Below, piece after piece: positions 51,970-61,512 of a stretch of 64,000 nt of DNA (position 1 is the stretch's first letter; every line of letters starts with the position of its first letter). The DNA comes from Winogradskyella wichelsiae (lineage in GTDB: Bacteria; Bacteroidota; Bacteroidia; Flavobacteriales; Flavobacteriaceae). The stretch is from assembly GCF_013403925.1 (NCBI RefSeq), contig NZ_JABFDJ010000003.1:310001-374000 (forward strand), written 5' to 3'. A program made the translations under genes and the position numbers. The notes under the pieces were generated by a model that saw only the letters and a list, made by a program, of their open reading frames with translations, ran no database searches and was not told the origin of the DNA.

Positions 51970-53511
51970 TTAATTTTTAAACGTTTCTGTTTTCTGTTCA
52001 TTGTGCAAGTCTGTGGCCAGCTCCTTGACCTTCTCTGGGAATTGACTTGCTAAATTTGTGGTTTGACCAATATCGTCTTTAAGATTGAAGAGCTGTACAG
52101 TATCCTTAGCCGTTTTAAAACGTTGTCCTTCAACAAACCATTCTGGTATTCTGGCGTGATAGCCATCTTTATTATTGATATACAGCCAATCTCCTTTTCT
52201 AACGGCATATTTGGATGTAAATGTATTATGAATAATATTCGCTCTTACAACCTTTTTATTTTCTTCCAACCACAACTTAGAAAAATTATAACTGTCGTGT
52301 TGAAAACCTTTTGGTAAATCACTATTTGTAATAGATGCTAAGGTATTTAGAATATCAATTTGACTAAATAACTGAGAACTTGTAGTCCCTGGTTTTATTT
52401 TATTTGGCCATTTTACAATAAACGGTACATGGTGGCCTCCTTCGTAAACATCTCTTTTTACTCCTCTAAATGGATGAGAACTATCGTGATTGTAGTTTTT
52501 AATACGATCGTAAGCATAACGCTCTGAGCCATTATCTGATGTAAAAATGACAATGGTATTGTCATCTGCACCAATGGATTTTAAAGCTTTTAAAACCTGA
52601 CCTATAGCATCATCTGTTTGATATACAAAATCGCCATAAGGACCTGCTTTACTTTTTCCTCTAAATGCTTCGTTTGGAATTATTGGTGCATGTGGAGACG
52701 GAAAAGGCAGATATAAAAAGAACGGTTTTTCCGCTTTTTTTTGTTTTTTAATAAAGCTGACTGCAGACTTTGTAACCGTAGGTAAAACGTTATAAAAATC
52801 CCAACCTTTAACTGCTGGCCCTGGTCTTAGCTCCCAGTTGCCTTCTAAAGCAAAATCTTCCTTTGGGTGTTCTAGCGTTATTGTTGGTGCTTCTGTAACC
52901 TTATCATTTTCAATCCAAGTATAGGGTGGAAAATTGATAGTACCATCGCCAAAATAAGAATCAAAGCCTATGGATAACGGGCCATTAGGAATAGGTTGAT
53001 CCCAGTCGTAAGCCTGAGCTGGCCAAATTTCGACATCCCTCTTTCCGTGTTTCGCTTGTATTTTTTCAGTAACCTCTTTTTTTCTGATGGATTCCCAGTT
53101 CCAACCCAAATGCCATTTCCCAATAGCTGCGGTGTGATAACCGTTATTTTTAAGAATCCGAGGTAAAGTCACCTGATTTTCTTTAAAAACAGATTCGCCC
53201 ATGGCATGTACGATATCGTTAAAATCTCTCCAATGATAGCGACCAGATAATAAGGCGTACCGACTTGGGGTACAAACCCCCGAAGAACTATGAGCATCTG
53301 TCATGAGCAGCCCTTCTCTAGCGAGTTGATCTAAATTAGGTGTTGGGATTTTAGATTGTGGATTTTGAATCGCCAAATCACCATACCCCATATCATCGGC
53401 GTAAAATATAATGATGTTGGGTTTATTGACCTTCTCCGTTCGTTTTGTTTGTTGTTGCCAAGATGTTAAACACATCAGTATGAAAACATAACAGTAGGTA
53501 CTAATCTTCAT
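51970..53511 (-). CDS. Sulfatase S1, C-type, secreted
   Basis: A 513-residue arylsulfatase with an N-terminal hydrophobic signal (about 1-18). FYADDMGYGDLA (about 34-45) and the site GVCTPSRYALLSG (about 77-89) are present, with CTPSR as the formylglycine motif. GKWHLGWNWE and FTSDNGSERY carry further conserved residues. It differs from the other two enough to be another S1 subfamily. It follows the GHL15-like gene by 26 bases and precedes the next sulfatase by 7. Confidence 0.92.
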   Translation of the reverse strand: MKISTYCYVFILMCLTSWQQQTKRTEKVNKPNIIIFYADDMGYGDLAIQNPQSKIPTPNLDQLAREGLLMTDAHSSSGVCTPSRYALLSGRYHWRDFNDIVHAMGESVFKENQVTLPRILKNNGYHTAAIGKWHLGWNWESIRKKEVTEKIQAKHGKRDVEIWPAQAYDWDQPIPNGPLSIGFDSYFGDGTINFPPYTWIENDKVTEAPTITLEHPKEDFALEGNWELRPGPAVKGWDFYNVLPTVTKSAVSFIKKQKKAEKPFFLYLPFPSPHAPIIPNEAFRGKSKAGPYGDFVYQTDDAIGQVLKALKSIGADDNTIVIFTSDNGSERYAYDRIKNYNHDSSHPFRGVKRDVYEGGHHVPFIVKWPNKIKPGTTSSQLFSQIDILNTLASITNSDLPKGFQHDSYNFSKLWLEENKKVVRANIIHNTFTSKYAVRKGDWLYINNKDGYHARIPEWFVEGQRFKTAKDTVQLFNLKDDIGQTTNLASQFPEKVKELATDLHNEQKTETFKN

Positions 53512-53537
53512 GGTTTTTTTACTTTATTTATGGTTTT

Positions 53538-54686
53538 TCATGCTTTCCAATCAATGGTAGCTTTCTTGTTTTCTAAATCGACCCAAACACGGGCATGTTC
53601 ATAATCTCGTGTTAAAATCCATGCATTGACTTGCATCTCGTTCAAAGGCTTCCCTAATGGTTTATCAAATTCTGGATACCATAAAAGTGATCCCATACTT
53701 AAGCGATACCCCCAATTATAGATAATATACGAATGTTTTTGTGCACCAGCTAAAAAAGAAGCCAACGCAAAAGTTAGGTGTTCTTTAGAAATTTCCGCTT
53801 TTTCTTTATCAGATTTAGCCATAAACCCTTTGTTTACCCATGCATTTTCTGGCCAAGTCTTAAACACTACAATTTTTCCGCTCTTACCTGCTTTTTCCAT
53901 CTCTTGAATATCTTGAAGCATACTCTCTTTTGTTTTGCTATTAAAATATCCAAAATGCTCAATCATAATGGCATCTGTAGAATCCGGAAAATCATTACCA
54001 CTATTTCTAACAGGTGTTGAACGTATACCGTTATAAACGATTAATTTTTCTTCACCAATTTTAGCTCTAGTTTCTTTAATTAAATCTTTTAACCCTTGTT
54101 GTATGGCATCAAATTTTTCAGTTCCCCATAAGCGTTTATTACCTGGATTTGTAACCTGAACCAAGGCATCAAAGAAAACACCATCAATGTTATCATTCTT
54201 TAAATTGTCTAACGCAATATCAGACCACCAATCTCTAAGTTCGGAATTAGATAAATCATAGCGCTTTAATTTATCATCTTTTAAATCTAGTTCCCCTGTT
54301 TTTGTTTTAAGCCACCAATCTGATTTTGTTTGATAATCTTCATGCGCTTCATACATATTATAATCTAAAAAAGCATTCCAATAGAATACCACTTTCATGT
54401 CTGGATTTAAATCTTTTAACACTTTTGCATCAGCTGCAATAGCTTCTTCTGAATATTTGTATTTTGGAAAACCATGTGCCTTTTCTAATACTGTGAAGTT
54501 AGAATGAGAGGCTACAAATTTTGCTTCAGATTTTGTTAAAAGGTTTCCTTTTTTACCAAAATGAAAAGCTACAGGAACTTTGTCCCAACTAAACTTTGGA
54601 TAATGCTTATCGCTTTGTGAAAAGGCTGCTTGTAATAGAAACAAACTGAATAAAAATAAACTTTTATGCAAAAAGGTTAACTTCAT
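53538..54686 (-). CDS. Putative glycoside hydrolase, GHL15-like
   Basis: A 382-residue exported protein (signal peptide about 1-23, ending AFSQ). A TIM-barrel pattern is suggested by FSWDKVPVAFHFGK, MKVVFYWNAFLDYN, IDGVFFDALVQV (Asp likely catalytic) and DAIMIEHFGYFN. It resembles the putative glycosyl hydrolase-like family 15 (recalled). A paralogue lies at 61513 in the divergent arm, sharing LPEFSWDKMP, IDGVFLDA and the C-terminal tail. It sits between GH29 and sulfatase genes, so action on the same glycan is likely. No activity is known from sequence. Confidence 0.7.
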   Translation of the reverse strand: MKLTFLHKSLFLFSLFLLQAAFSQSDKHYPKFSWDKVPVAFHFGKKGNLLTKSEAKFVASHSNFTVLEKAHGFPKYKYSEEAIAADAKVLKDLNPDMKVVFYWNAFLDYNMYEAHEDYQTKSDWWLKTKTGELDLKDDKLKRYDLSNSELRDWWSDIALDNLKNDNIDGVFFDALVQVTNPGNKRLWGTEKFDAIQQGLKDLIKETRAKIGEEKLIVYNGIRSTPVRNSGNDFPDSTDAIMIEHFGYFNSKTKESMLQDIQEMEKAGKSGKIVVFKTWPENAWVNKGFMAKSDKEKAEISKEHLTFALASFLAGAQKHSYIIYNWGYRLSMGSLLWYPEFDKPLGKPLNEMQVNAWILTRDYEHARVWVDLENKKATIDWKA

Positions 54687-54696
54687 GATGCTTACA

Positions 54697-56487
54697 TTAT
54701 TTTATTGGTAAAATTTTAATAGATTTTAGACTCGATGTTTGCGCATCACCCTCAACCAAAGACGTTTTTATTATATGATTACCTGCCGTTTTAAATTCTA
54801 AAATTCCCATTCTGCGATAGGCATACTTATCGGTTGCTGCTTGCTGATTTTGAATTTTTATACCTTCATCTGTTGTTGTTTTCCAAACCAATCGTCCTTC
54901 TCCTTTATATTCTAAATCTAGATAATAATAACCTGGTTTTTGAACATTAACCTCCCAACAAACCATGCCGTCTTCTTCCCAATTGCTTACTTGATTGGCG
55001 TGTTTCCATTCGCCAAATTTTTCCATCCAACGTACGTTTTTTTGTTCTGCGCCTTCAGCTTCTCCAAATTCGGTTAATAATCTGGTCGGCACATTGGGGT
55101 AAATACCTAAGTTTGTTTCTACAATAGGTTCTGCGTCTTTAAGCTTAACTTCAATTACAGATATTAACTCGTCTGGTGCTTTATAAGGCACATCGATAAC
55201 TAACCAATCTTTAGCCTTAGAAAATTTAAGCGGACTGCTTTTTTTTCCATCTAAGAGTGAAATGCTTTTTACTTTAGACTTCAATCCAGGTAAGTATAAT
55301 TTACCATCCGTTGGCCATTCACTTACAGACAAATAAAGAGATTCATCGTTTGTAGTGACATCTCCCCAAGGCAATGCAAAACCCCAAGGCGAACTGCCTG
55401 CGTCATAAATAACTTGTGGATATTTTTGAATCCAACGACCAGATTCTTGTAAAAACTCAATCCCTATATTTGGAATAGCACCATTGCTATCCGGACCAAC
55501 ATTAAATAAATACGTACCTCCTCTAGCGACGGTTTCAATAACGCGACCAAGGATTTTCTTAGGACTTTTAAAATTATTATCATACCAAGCATATGACCAA
55601 GAATCGTTATTGGTGTCTGCGGTTTCCCAAAGGCCTTCAACATTTCTAGTTGGCACTTCCATATCTCCGATACTCGCATAGTCTCCCATACCATAACCCA
55701 CTCTACTACACATCATAGCATTTGGTTGTAACTCTCTAACCATATCGGCTAATTCTACAACGTATTCTTTTGGCATATCTCCAGGAGTATCAAACCATAC
55801 GAAATCTATATCACCATAATTGGTACAGATTTCTCTAACTTGAGGTTTACACTTATTATAGAAGTAATCTTTAAAATCCATTTTGTTGCCTTGCGCGTCA
55901 ACTTCAGGACCTCTAGTACCACCTGGTGCTGTCCAGTCTTGATTATGAGAATAATAAAACCCGAATCCAAGTCCTAATTCCTTACATGCCGCAGACAACT
56001 CGTGCATGGGATCTCTACCAAATGGTGTGGCATCGACAATATTAAAGTCGCTCGCCTCAGAATCGAACATCGCGAAACCTTCGTGATGCTTACTAGTAAT
56101 GATAATATATTTCATACCAGCATCTTTGGCTAATTGCGCAATCTGTTTAGCATCGAATTCCGTAGGATTAAACGTTTTTGCCGTTTCCATATAGTCTTCT
56201 GGAGAGATATCGGCCACACGTTTGCTCATTAGCCATTCCCCAATGCCGTAATAGGTTTTATCTTCCCATACCCCACCTAGGTTTGAAAATAAACCCCAAT
56301 GAATAAACATGCCGTAGTTGCCTTCATCGAACAACTTTGCTTTTCCACTTTTTAAGGCATCACCAGTAACGCTAGTTTCACCCCACATTTCTTCCATTCC
56401 TTTTTTATCCTTCTCTTGAGAATTTATGTCCAAAACACTAATTAAGATTAGTAAAACGGAAACTATAAAACATCTATTCTTTAACAT
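54697..56487 (-). CDS. GH29 alpha-L-fucosidase
   Basis: A 596-residue exported glycoside hydrolase. Signal peptide about 1-24. The catalytic barrel has YGMFIHWGLFS (about 62-72), KYIIITSKHHEGFAMFDS (about 138-155) and DFVWFDTPGDMP (about 243-254), where the Asp is the nucleophile. A beta-rich C-terminal domain (about 445-596) is probably carbohydrate-binding. Substrates would be terminal alpha-L-fucose. ATG 56487 was chosen because it starts a normal signal peptide. It lies between the TonB receptor and the GHL15-like gene. Confidence 0.93.
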   Translation of the reverse strand: MLKNRCFIVSVLLILISVLDINSQEKDKKGMEEMWGETSVTGDALKSGKAKLFDEGNYGMFIHWGLFSNLGGVWEDKTYYGIGEWLMSKRVADISPEDYMETAKTFNPTEFDAKQIAQLAKDAGMKYIIITSKHHEGFAMFDSEASDFNIVDATPFGRDPMHELSAACKELGLGFGFYYSHNQDWTAPGGTRGPEVDAQGNKMDFKDYFYNKCKPQVREICTNYGDIDFVWFDTPGDMPKEYVVELADMVRELQPNAMMCSRVGYGMGDYASIGDMEVPTRNVEGLWETADTNNDSWSYAWYDNNFKSPKKILGRVIETVARGGTYLFNVGPDSNGAIPNIGIEFLQESGRWIQKYPQVIYDAGSSPWGFALPWGDVTTNDESLYLSVSEWPTDGKLYLPGLKSKVKSISLLDGKKSSPLKFSKAKDWLVIDVPYKAPDELISVIEVKLKDAEPIVETNLGIYPNVPTRLLTEFGEAEGAEQKNVRWMEKFGEWKHANQVSNWEEDGMVCWEVNVQKPGYYYLDLEYKGEGRLVWKTTTDEGIKIQNQQAATDKYAYRRMGILEFKTAGNHIIKTSLVEGDAQTSSLKSIKILPIK

Positions 56488-56610
56488 ATACGTACTATTA
56501 TTAATTTTAAAACTTTTAGAAGTCTTTTCCAGACTTTCAATATTTATGGCATTGATATAGTCTTGAGAGTCATTTATATTTATCAACCTAATGATCCTCA
56601 AAAATTATTA

Positions 56611-59600
56611 TTAAAACTTATATCTCATCGTTAATTTCCAAATAGGATTTCTACTATAATAAGCTGAAAAATTTCGAGTATCACCTCCTTGAAACCTACG
56701 AATATCCTCACCTGTAAGGTTAGATACGCCTGCACTAAGTTGTAATTTTTTATTTAATAAACTCTTTCTAAGGGTAATCCCAAGGGTTGTGCTTCCTTCA
56801 GTATAGTGTGGTTCATCTGCACGTGTATTTCCACCGATAGCGCCTAAATTACTCAGGTAATCACCTCTATAAGCAGCCGTAAACCTTAAAGAAAAACCAG
56901 ATCGCTCATAATACAAAGTTCCATTAGCATTATGCTTAGCTGTACCAGGAAAACCATCAGCTTGCTCCCCTAAATCTCCATCAAATTCACTCTCTACGTA
57001 AGAATAATTAGCTTTTATACCAAAATCTTTTGCAAAACCAGGTAAAAAAGAAAGGTGTTGATTAAGGCCCACTTCAAAACCATAAATTCGGCCATCTGTA
57101 ATGTTTATTGGTGTGGTTATATCAAATAACAAACCAGTCAAATCATCAGTACCACCTGTGCCATCAGGTAATGGTATCCCTAATAATTCTTCACCTGGAT
57201 ATGTTTGATCTGGTGTTACTGCTTTTACTATATAATTTTTAAGATCTTTATAAAAAGCACTAAAAATAAAAGCACCTCCGTTATTGGTATAAAACTCTAA
57301 AGTAGTATCATACATCCACGCTGTATAAGGTTTTAAGTCAGGGTTACCAGAAACAATAGTTCCTCTTAATCCCGAATTAGCTAAGTCTGCTGCATCTGCA
57401 GGATCAATATTGGTTAGAAAAGTAATCTCATTGTTTGGAATTAGATCAACAAACTTTGGTCTTGAAACTCCTCCATAAGCACTTAATCTTAACTTAACAT
57501 TCCTTTTTAATGATAAATTAGCATTAAAGCTAGGTAATACGTCCCATCTTGAAGTTTCTACTTCATAGTAAAAATTCTCTGTTGAAAACTCATCAATATC
57601 ATCACCAGTATCTGCATCTTCAAATGTTACTCCACTAAATCCTCTTGATTTATTTTGTGTTCTTACAGCTCTAACTCCAAAATTTAAACTTACAGGTAGC
57701 TTAAAAATCGCTGTCTTAACGTCCATTTGTGTATAAAAATCGGTGCTAGATTCATTCGCACCATAAGATCTTCTAGCATCAAAACCTAAATTATTTTCTT
57801 CTGCCTCTACGTCTTTTAAATCTATATCAAAATCAAAAATACTCCCTCCATCGATATCAGCATACCCTGGTAATAAATCTAATACAGCTTGTCCAGGGAC
57901 TTTAACCCATCCGTTTTCCAAACCAGCAACATTGCCTTCATTAAAACCTACGCCTGCAATCTCTCCTAAAAGATCACTGTAAGCACCACTTTCATTTAGT
58001 TCCGCTACAATACCTCCATACAGACCACCTAATTGATCACTATCAGTATGTGAGGAAGTTGTTTGTCTAGCTTCAAAATCAGTTACCGCATATCTAGTTC
58101 CAAAAGATATTTTTGATTTTTTATCTAACTCATATTCAAAATCCAATTTTGTAGCATAATTATACCCTTTAGTTTTAATAAGTCTGCGTGAAACTCTATT
58201 AAGGTCGAAAGAAGCTGGATCAAAAGCCTCTGCGGGTAATCCATAACTAGGAAGTTCCCCTCTCAAATCAATATCTAAACTTGTTTGATCATATCCTCCG
58301 TTACGTCCTTGAACTCTGTGAGTTATTTGTGTTAAATTTTGAAAAAAATCTAAATCTGAATACGAAATATCTGAAATGATTTTTAATTTATTTATTGGTG
58401 TAAATGTTGTATTTAAGCCAATTATATTATTGGTAGACTCATTATCATAAAATTGATTTGCATTCGTAATGGTAGTCCTAGCATTGTCCTCTGAAGAAGG
58501 ACTTATATACGTTAATATATTTCCATTAAAATCAAGATCTCCTTCATCAAAAATATGGTTTCCTCCTAACAATTGAGTAGCTCCTGTACTACCCAAACCT
58601 ATCTGAAATTGCTGTCTATCCGAATTAGCTTCTACAGTGGTTCGGGTATAGTCTAATACCATATCTATTTCTTCTATTGGTCTCCATTGTATAGCTGCAG
58701 ATGTTGCAAAACGCACTTCATTTTTTCTTAACAATGAATTATTAATGGTTCTTCCCACAATTACATCAGAATACTCTGTCCCATTTTCATCCGTAAGATT
58801 TATACCCTGTGTAATTCCTCTTAAAGAAGTTTCATCTTTTATATTGTCTTCATCGGCATAAATAACTGAAACAGCAATACCCAGTTTATCATTTATTTTT
58901 GTTCCATAAACACCTGAAAATCTTTGACCAAAATCAAGGTCATCAATTGGTGTATTAGAGGCGCCTCTTACATTTATACTGGCGAAATAATTCTTCTTTC
59001 TATATCTTGCGTCTAACGGTCTTATAGTTTGAAAATCTACAGAACCTCCAATATTCGTTGTAACTTCTTTTGCCTGGGCTGTCTTATGAATTCTTGCTCC
59101 CGAAATAATTTCGGTAGGAATAACATTTAAATTAAACTTTCTAAAATCAGACTTACCTTCATTACCTGCAGATAAAGGTGTACGACCATTCACTGTTACA
59201 CCAACAAATTGTGGCCCTATACCTCTAATAGAAACTCTGTCTCCAGAAACCCCATCAACATCTCTTTCTATTTGTACTCCTGCAACTCTTTGCAAAGCAT
59301 CTGCTGCGTTAGTGTCTGAAAAATCCCCAATATCTTCTGGTGTAATAGCTTCTATTACAGTAGCAGCATCTCTTTTAGCTCTTACTTCTGCTAAATGCGA
59401 AGCACGTATTCCTACATTAATAACAACTTCATTTAAAGACTCAGAGTCAGCTAACATCTTAACATTGATAATCGTTTTTCCCGCTGTAGAATACTCTACA
59501 GTCTTAAAACCTAAATAGTAAAACTCCAATACAGCATCAGGAGTCTTTAACAGTATAGTATATTCACCATCCATATCAGTCGTCGCACCATTTTTAGTGT

Positions 59601-59742
59601 CTTTTTCTATAATACTTGCTCCTGGTAATGGGACATTGTTTTCATCTGTAATTTTGCCGGTAACAACGTGCTCTTGAGCAAAACCAATAAAGCATTGCAA
59701 CAGAATTAAAAACAATAAGTTTTTAGAGTTAATTTTTTTCAT
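56611..59742 (-). CDS. TonB-dependent receptor, without SusD partner
   Basis: A 1043-residue outer membrane receptor. Signal peptide (about 1-22), then a carboxypeptidase-D-like domain (about 25-105, GKITDENNVPLPGASI), plug (about 120-250, with DALQRVAGVQIERD and RISIRGIGPQ-like VSIRGIGPQF), and a beta-barrel ending in the aromatic MRYKF. It starts the minus-strand operon of fucosidase, GHL15-like enzyme and three sulfatases. Unlike a SusC/D pair, no SusD gene follows, so a different surface-capture strategy is implied. Confidence 0.9.
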   Translation of the reverse strand: MKKINSKNLLFLILLQCFIGFAQEHVVTGKITDENNVPLPGASIIEKDTKNGATTDMDGEYTILLKTPDAVLEFYYLGFKTVEYSTAGKTIINVKMLADSESLNEVVINVGIRASHLAEVRAKRDAATVIEAITPEDIGDFSDTNAADALQRVAGVQIERDVDGVSGDRVSIRGIGPQFVGVTVNGRTPLSAGNEGKSDFRKFNLNVIPTEIISGARIHKTAQAKEVTTNIGGSVDFQTIRPLDARYRKKNYFASINVRGASNTPIDDLDFGQRFSGVYGTKINDKLGIAVSVIYADEDNIKDETSLRGITQGINLTDENGTEYSDVIVGRTINNSLLRKNEVRFATSAAIQWRPIEEIDMVLDYTRTTVEANSDRQQFQIGLGSTGATQLLGGNHIFDEGDLDFNGNILTYISPSSEDNARTTITNANQFYDNESTNNIIGLNTTFTPINKLKIISDISYSDLDFFQNLTQITHRVQGRNGGYDQTSLDIDLRGELPSYGLPAEAFDPASFDLNRVSRRLIKTKGYNYATKLDFEYELDKKSKISFGTRYAVTDFEARQTTSSHTDSDQLGGLYGGIVAELNESGAYSDLLGEIAGVGFNEGNVAGLENGWVKVPGQAVLDLLPGYADIDGGSIFDFDIDLKDVEAEENNLGFDARRSYGANESSTDFYTQMDVKTAIFKLPVSLNFGVRAVRTQNKSRGFSGVTFEDADTGDDIDEFSTENFYYEVETSRWDVLPSFNANLSLKRNVKLRLSAYGGVSRPKFVDLIPNNEITFLTNIDPADAADLANSGLRGTIVSGNPDLKPYTAWMYDTTLEFYTNNGGAFIFSAFYKDLKNYIVKAVTPDQTYPGEELLGIPLPDGTGGTDDLTGLLFDITTPINITDGRIYGFEVGLNQHLSFLPGFAKDFGIKANYSYVESEFDGDLGEQADGFPGTAKHNANGTLYYERSGFSLRFTAAYRGDYLSNLGAIGGNTRADEPHYTEGSTTLGITLRKSLLNKKLQLSAGVSNLTGEDIRRFQGGDTRNFSAYYSRNPIWKLTMRYKF

Positions 59743-59955
59743 GACTTGATGTGTTAGTTTTATTGGTTACAAATATGTATCAAATAACATCAATCAACTT
59801 GCTCAGTTCGTTTTAAAATTTTCTCATTTCCACCACCCCCTTTAATACTATGGGATCTCGGTGCATATGAATTTTTACAGCAAAAAAATGACGGAATAGA
59901 GAAGCGTTACTAAATTAGTAAATGGTTACTTTGTGTACCTGATAAATAATAACGT
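59743..59955. promoter_or_regulatory. Divergent promoter region of the polysaccharide locus
   Basis: 213 bases between the TonB receptor (-) and the second GH29-family gene (+). Near-matches to TAnnTTTG occur on both strands (minus: CATATTTG; plus: TTACTTTG at about 59925), each with one mismatch. A common regulator of both arms may bind here. No regulator gene is in the window. Confidence 0.4.
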
Positions 59956-61479
59956 ATGTTCATAAAGAAACGCGCTACCCTTCTTTTTTTTCTACTAAGT
60001 ACTTGCTTTGTTTTTAGTCAAACGAAGCAGGCAAAAAAAACAATTGATGCCAACTGGGAGGCAATGGCAGAAAACTACAAAGCGCCAAAATGGTTCCAAG
60101 ATGGTAAAATTGGTGTTTGGATGCATTGGGGAATTCCGTCTTCAATAGACGAAAACAGAGTTGAAGATGGATCACACTACGGAAGACGAATGTATGGTGA
60201 TGAAGATTATGATGCTAGGAATGAACCAGACAGACTTAGAACGGTAAAATTAACGCAATGGCATACGGAACACTATGGGCCTCCTTCAGAATTTGGTTAC
60301 GAAAAATTTATAGCAGACTTTAAAGCTGAAAACTTTGATGCTAATGCCATTGTAAAATTTGTTAAAGAAAATGGGGCGCGTTTTATAATGCCTGTGGCCA
60401 CACATCACGATAATTTTGACATGTATGATTCCTTCTTTCCTTGGAATTCGGTTAAAATGGGGCCAAAGAAAGATATTCTTAGAGAATGGAAAGATGCGGC
60501 CTTTAAACATGATTTAAAATTTGGAGTATCTACACACTTATATTGGTCACCTCGCTTTTTTAGAACGGCTCGGAAATTTCAGAAAAAAGGCACACCAGAA
60601 TGGGAATTCTTTAATATGGATTATGACACGAAAGAATTTGCGAGTCAAGATAGTTGGAACGAACATTGGTACAAGCGGTCTTGGGATTTAATAGAGAAAT
60701 ACGATCCAGATATGTTTAATAACGATTCGCCTTATCCGTCTATAAAAACAGGAAAAGGATTGGGTGTTAAATTATTTTCAGAGTATTTAAATAAGGATTT
60801 AAAAGAGAATAACGGCAAACAAACCACTGTCTTATCCTTTAAAAATGCTAAAGAGAATAAAGCTGCATTTACGTATAACTTAGAACGCGGAATGTTTGGG
60901 GAACAACAAGAGCATCCATGGATATGGGCAACCGATTTATCTGGAAGCTGGTTTTACAGAAAAGATGCTTTCACTAAAATGTCATTAGATGTTTTAATTG
61001 GTAATGCTATTGATGCCATTAGTAAAAATGGTATTGTAATGATTAATTTGGCGCTAAAAGGCGATGGTACGATTCCTGAAAATCAAATAAAAATGCTTAG
61101 TGACTTTGGTGCCTTTGTAAAAATGAATCAAGACGGTATTTACAATACCAGACCTTGGAAAACTTTTGGGGAAGGGCCTTTAGAAATTGTGACAAAACGC
61201 GCTGGTGAGAATTTAAAGCCATTCTCAGAAAAAGACATTCGTTTTACCACAAAAGATGGAAATCTCTACGCTTTTCTATTAGCACCACCAACAGAAGATA
61301 TTTTGATTAAGGTGTTAAAGCAAGATGGGCTTTTACAAAAAAAGATAAAAGAGATACAGTTGTTAGGTAGTGATGAAATCATCAGCTGGAACCGAAACAA
61401 AGAGGGTTTGGCTATTACATATGATTTTAAAAACATCCCAAATCAATCTGCTATTTGTTTTAAAATAATTACAGAATAG
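59956..61479 (+). CDS. GH29-family enzyme, divergent member
   Basis: A 507-residue exported protein with signal peptide (about 1-21, ending VFSQ). It shares the GH29 layout: KIGVWMHWGIPSSID (about 51-65), ARFIMPVATHHDNFDMYDS (about 138-156) and DPDMFNNDSPYPS (about 251-263). The aspartate of FNNDSP occupies the nucleophile position, but the usual WFD is changed to NND. It may act on a modified or sulfated fucoside. It heads the + strand arm with GHL15-like and sulfatase genes. Confidence 0.82.
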   Translation: MFIKKRATLLFFLLSTCFVFSQTKQAKKTIDANWEAMAENYKAPKWFQDGKIGVWMHWGIPSSIDENRVEDGSHYGRRMYGDEDYDARNEPDRLRTVKLTQWHTEHYGPPSEFGYEKFIADFKAENFDANAIVKFVKENGARFIMPVATHHDNFDMYDSFFPWNSVKMGPKKDILREWKDAAFKHDLKFGVSTHLYWSPRFFRTARKFQKKGTPEWEFFNMDYDTKEFASQDSWNEHWYKRSWDLIEKYDPDMFNNDSPYPSIKTGKGLGVKLFSEYLNKDLKENNGKQTTVLSFKNAKENKAAFTYNLERGMFGEQQEHPWIWATDLSGSWFYRKDAFTKMSLDVLIGNAIDAISKNGIVMINLALKGDGTIPENQIKMLSDFGAFVKMNQDGIYNTRPWKTFGEGPLEIVTKRAGENLKPFSEKDIRFTTKDGNLYAFLLAPPTEDILIKVLKQDGLLQKKIKEIQLLGSDEIISWNRNKEGLAITYDFKNIPNQSAICFKIITE

Positions 61480-61512
61480 TTGAAAATACAATTAAATTAA
61501 CTAGAGGTAACA

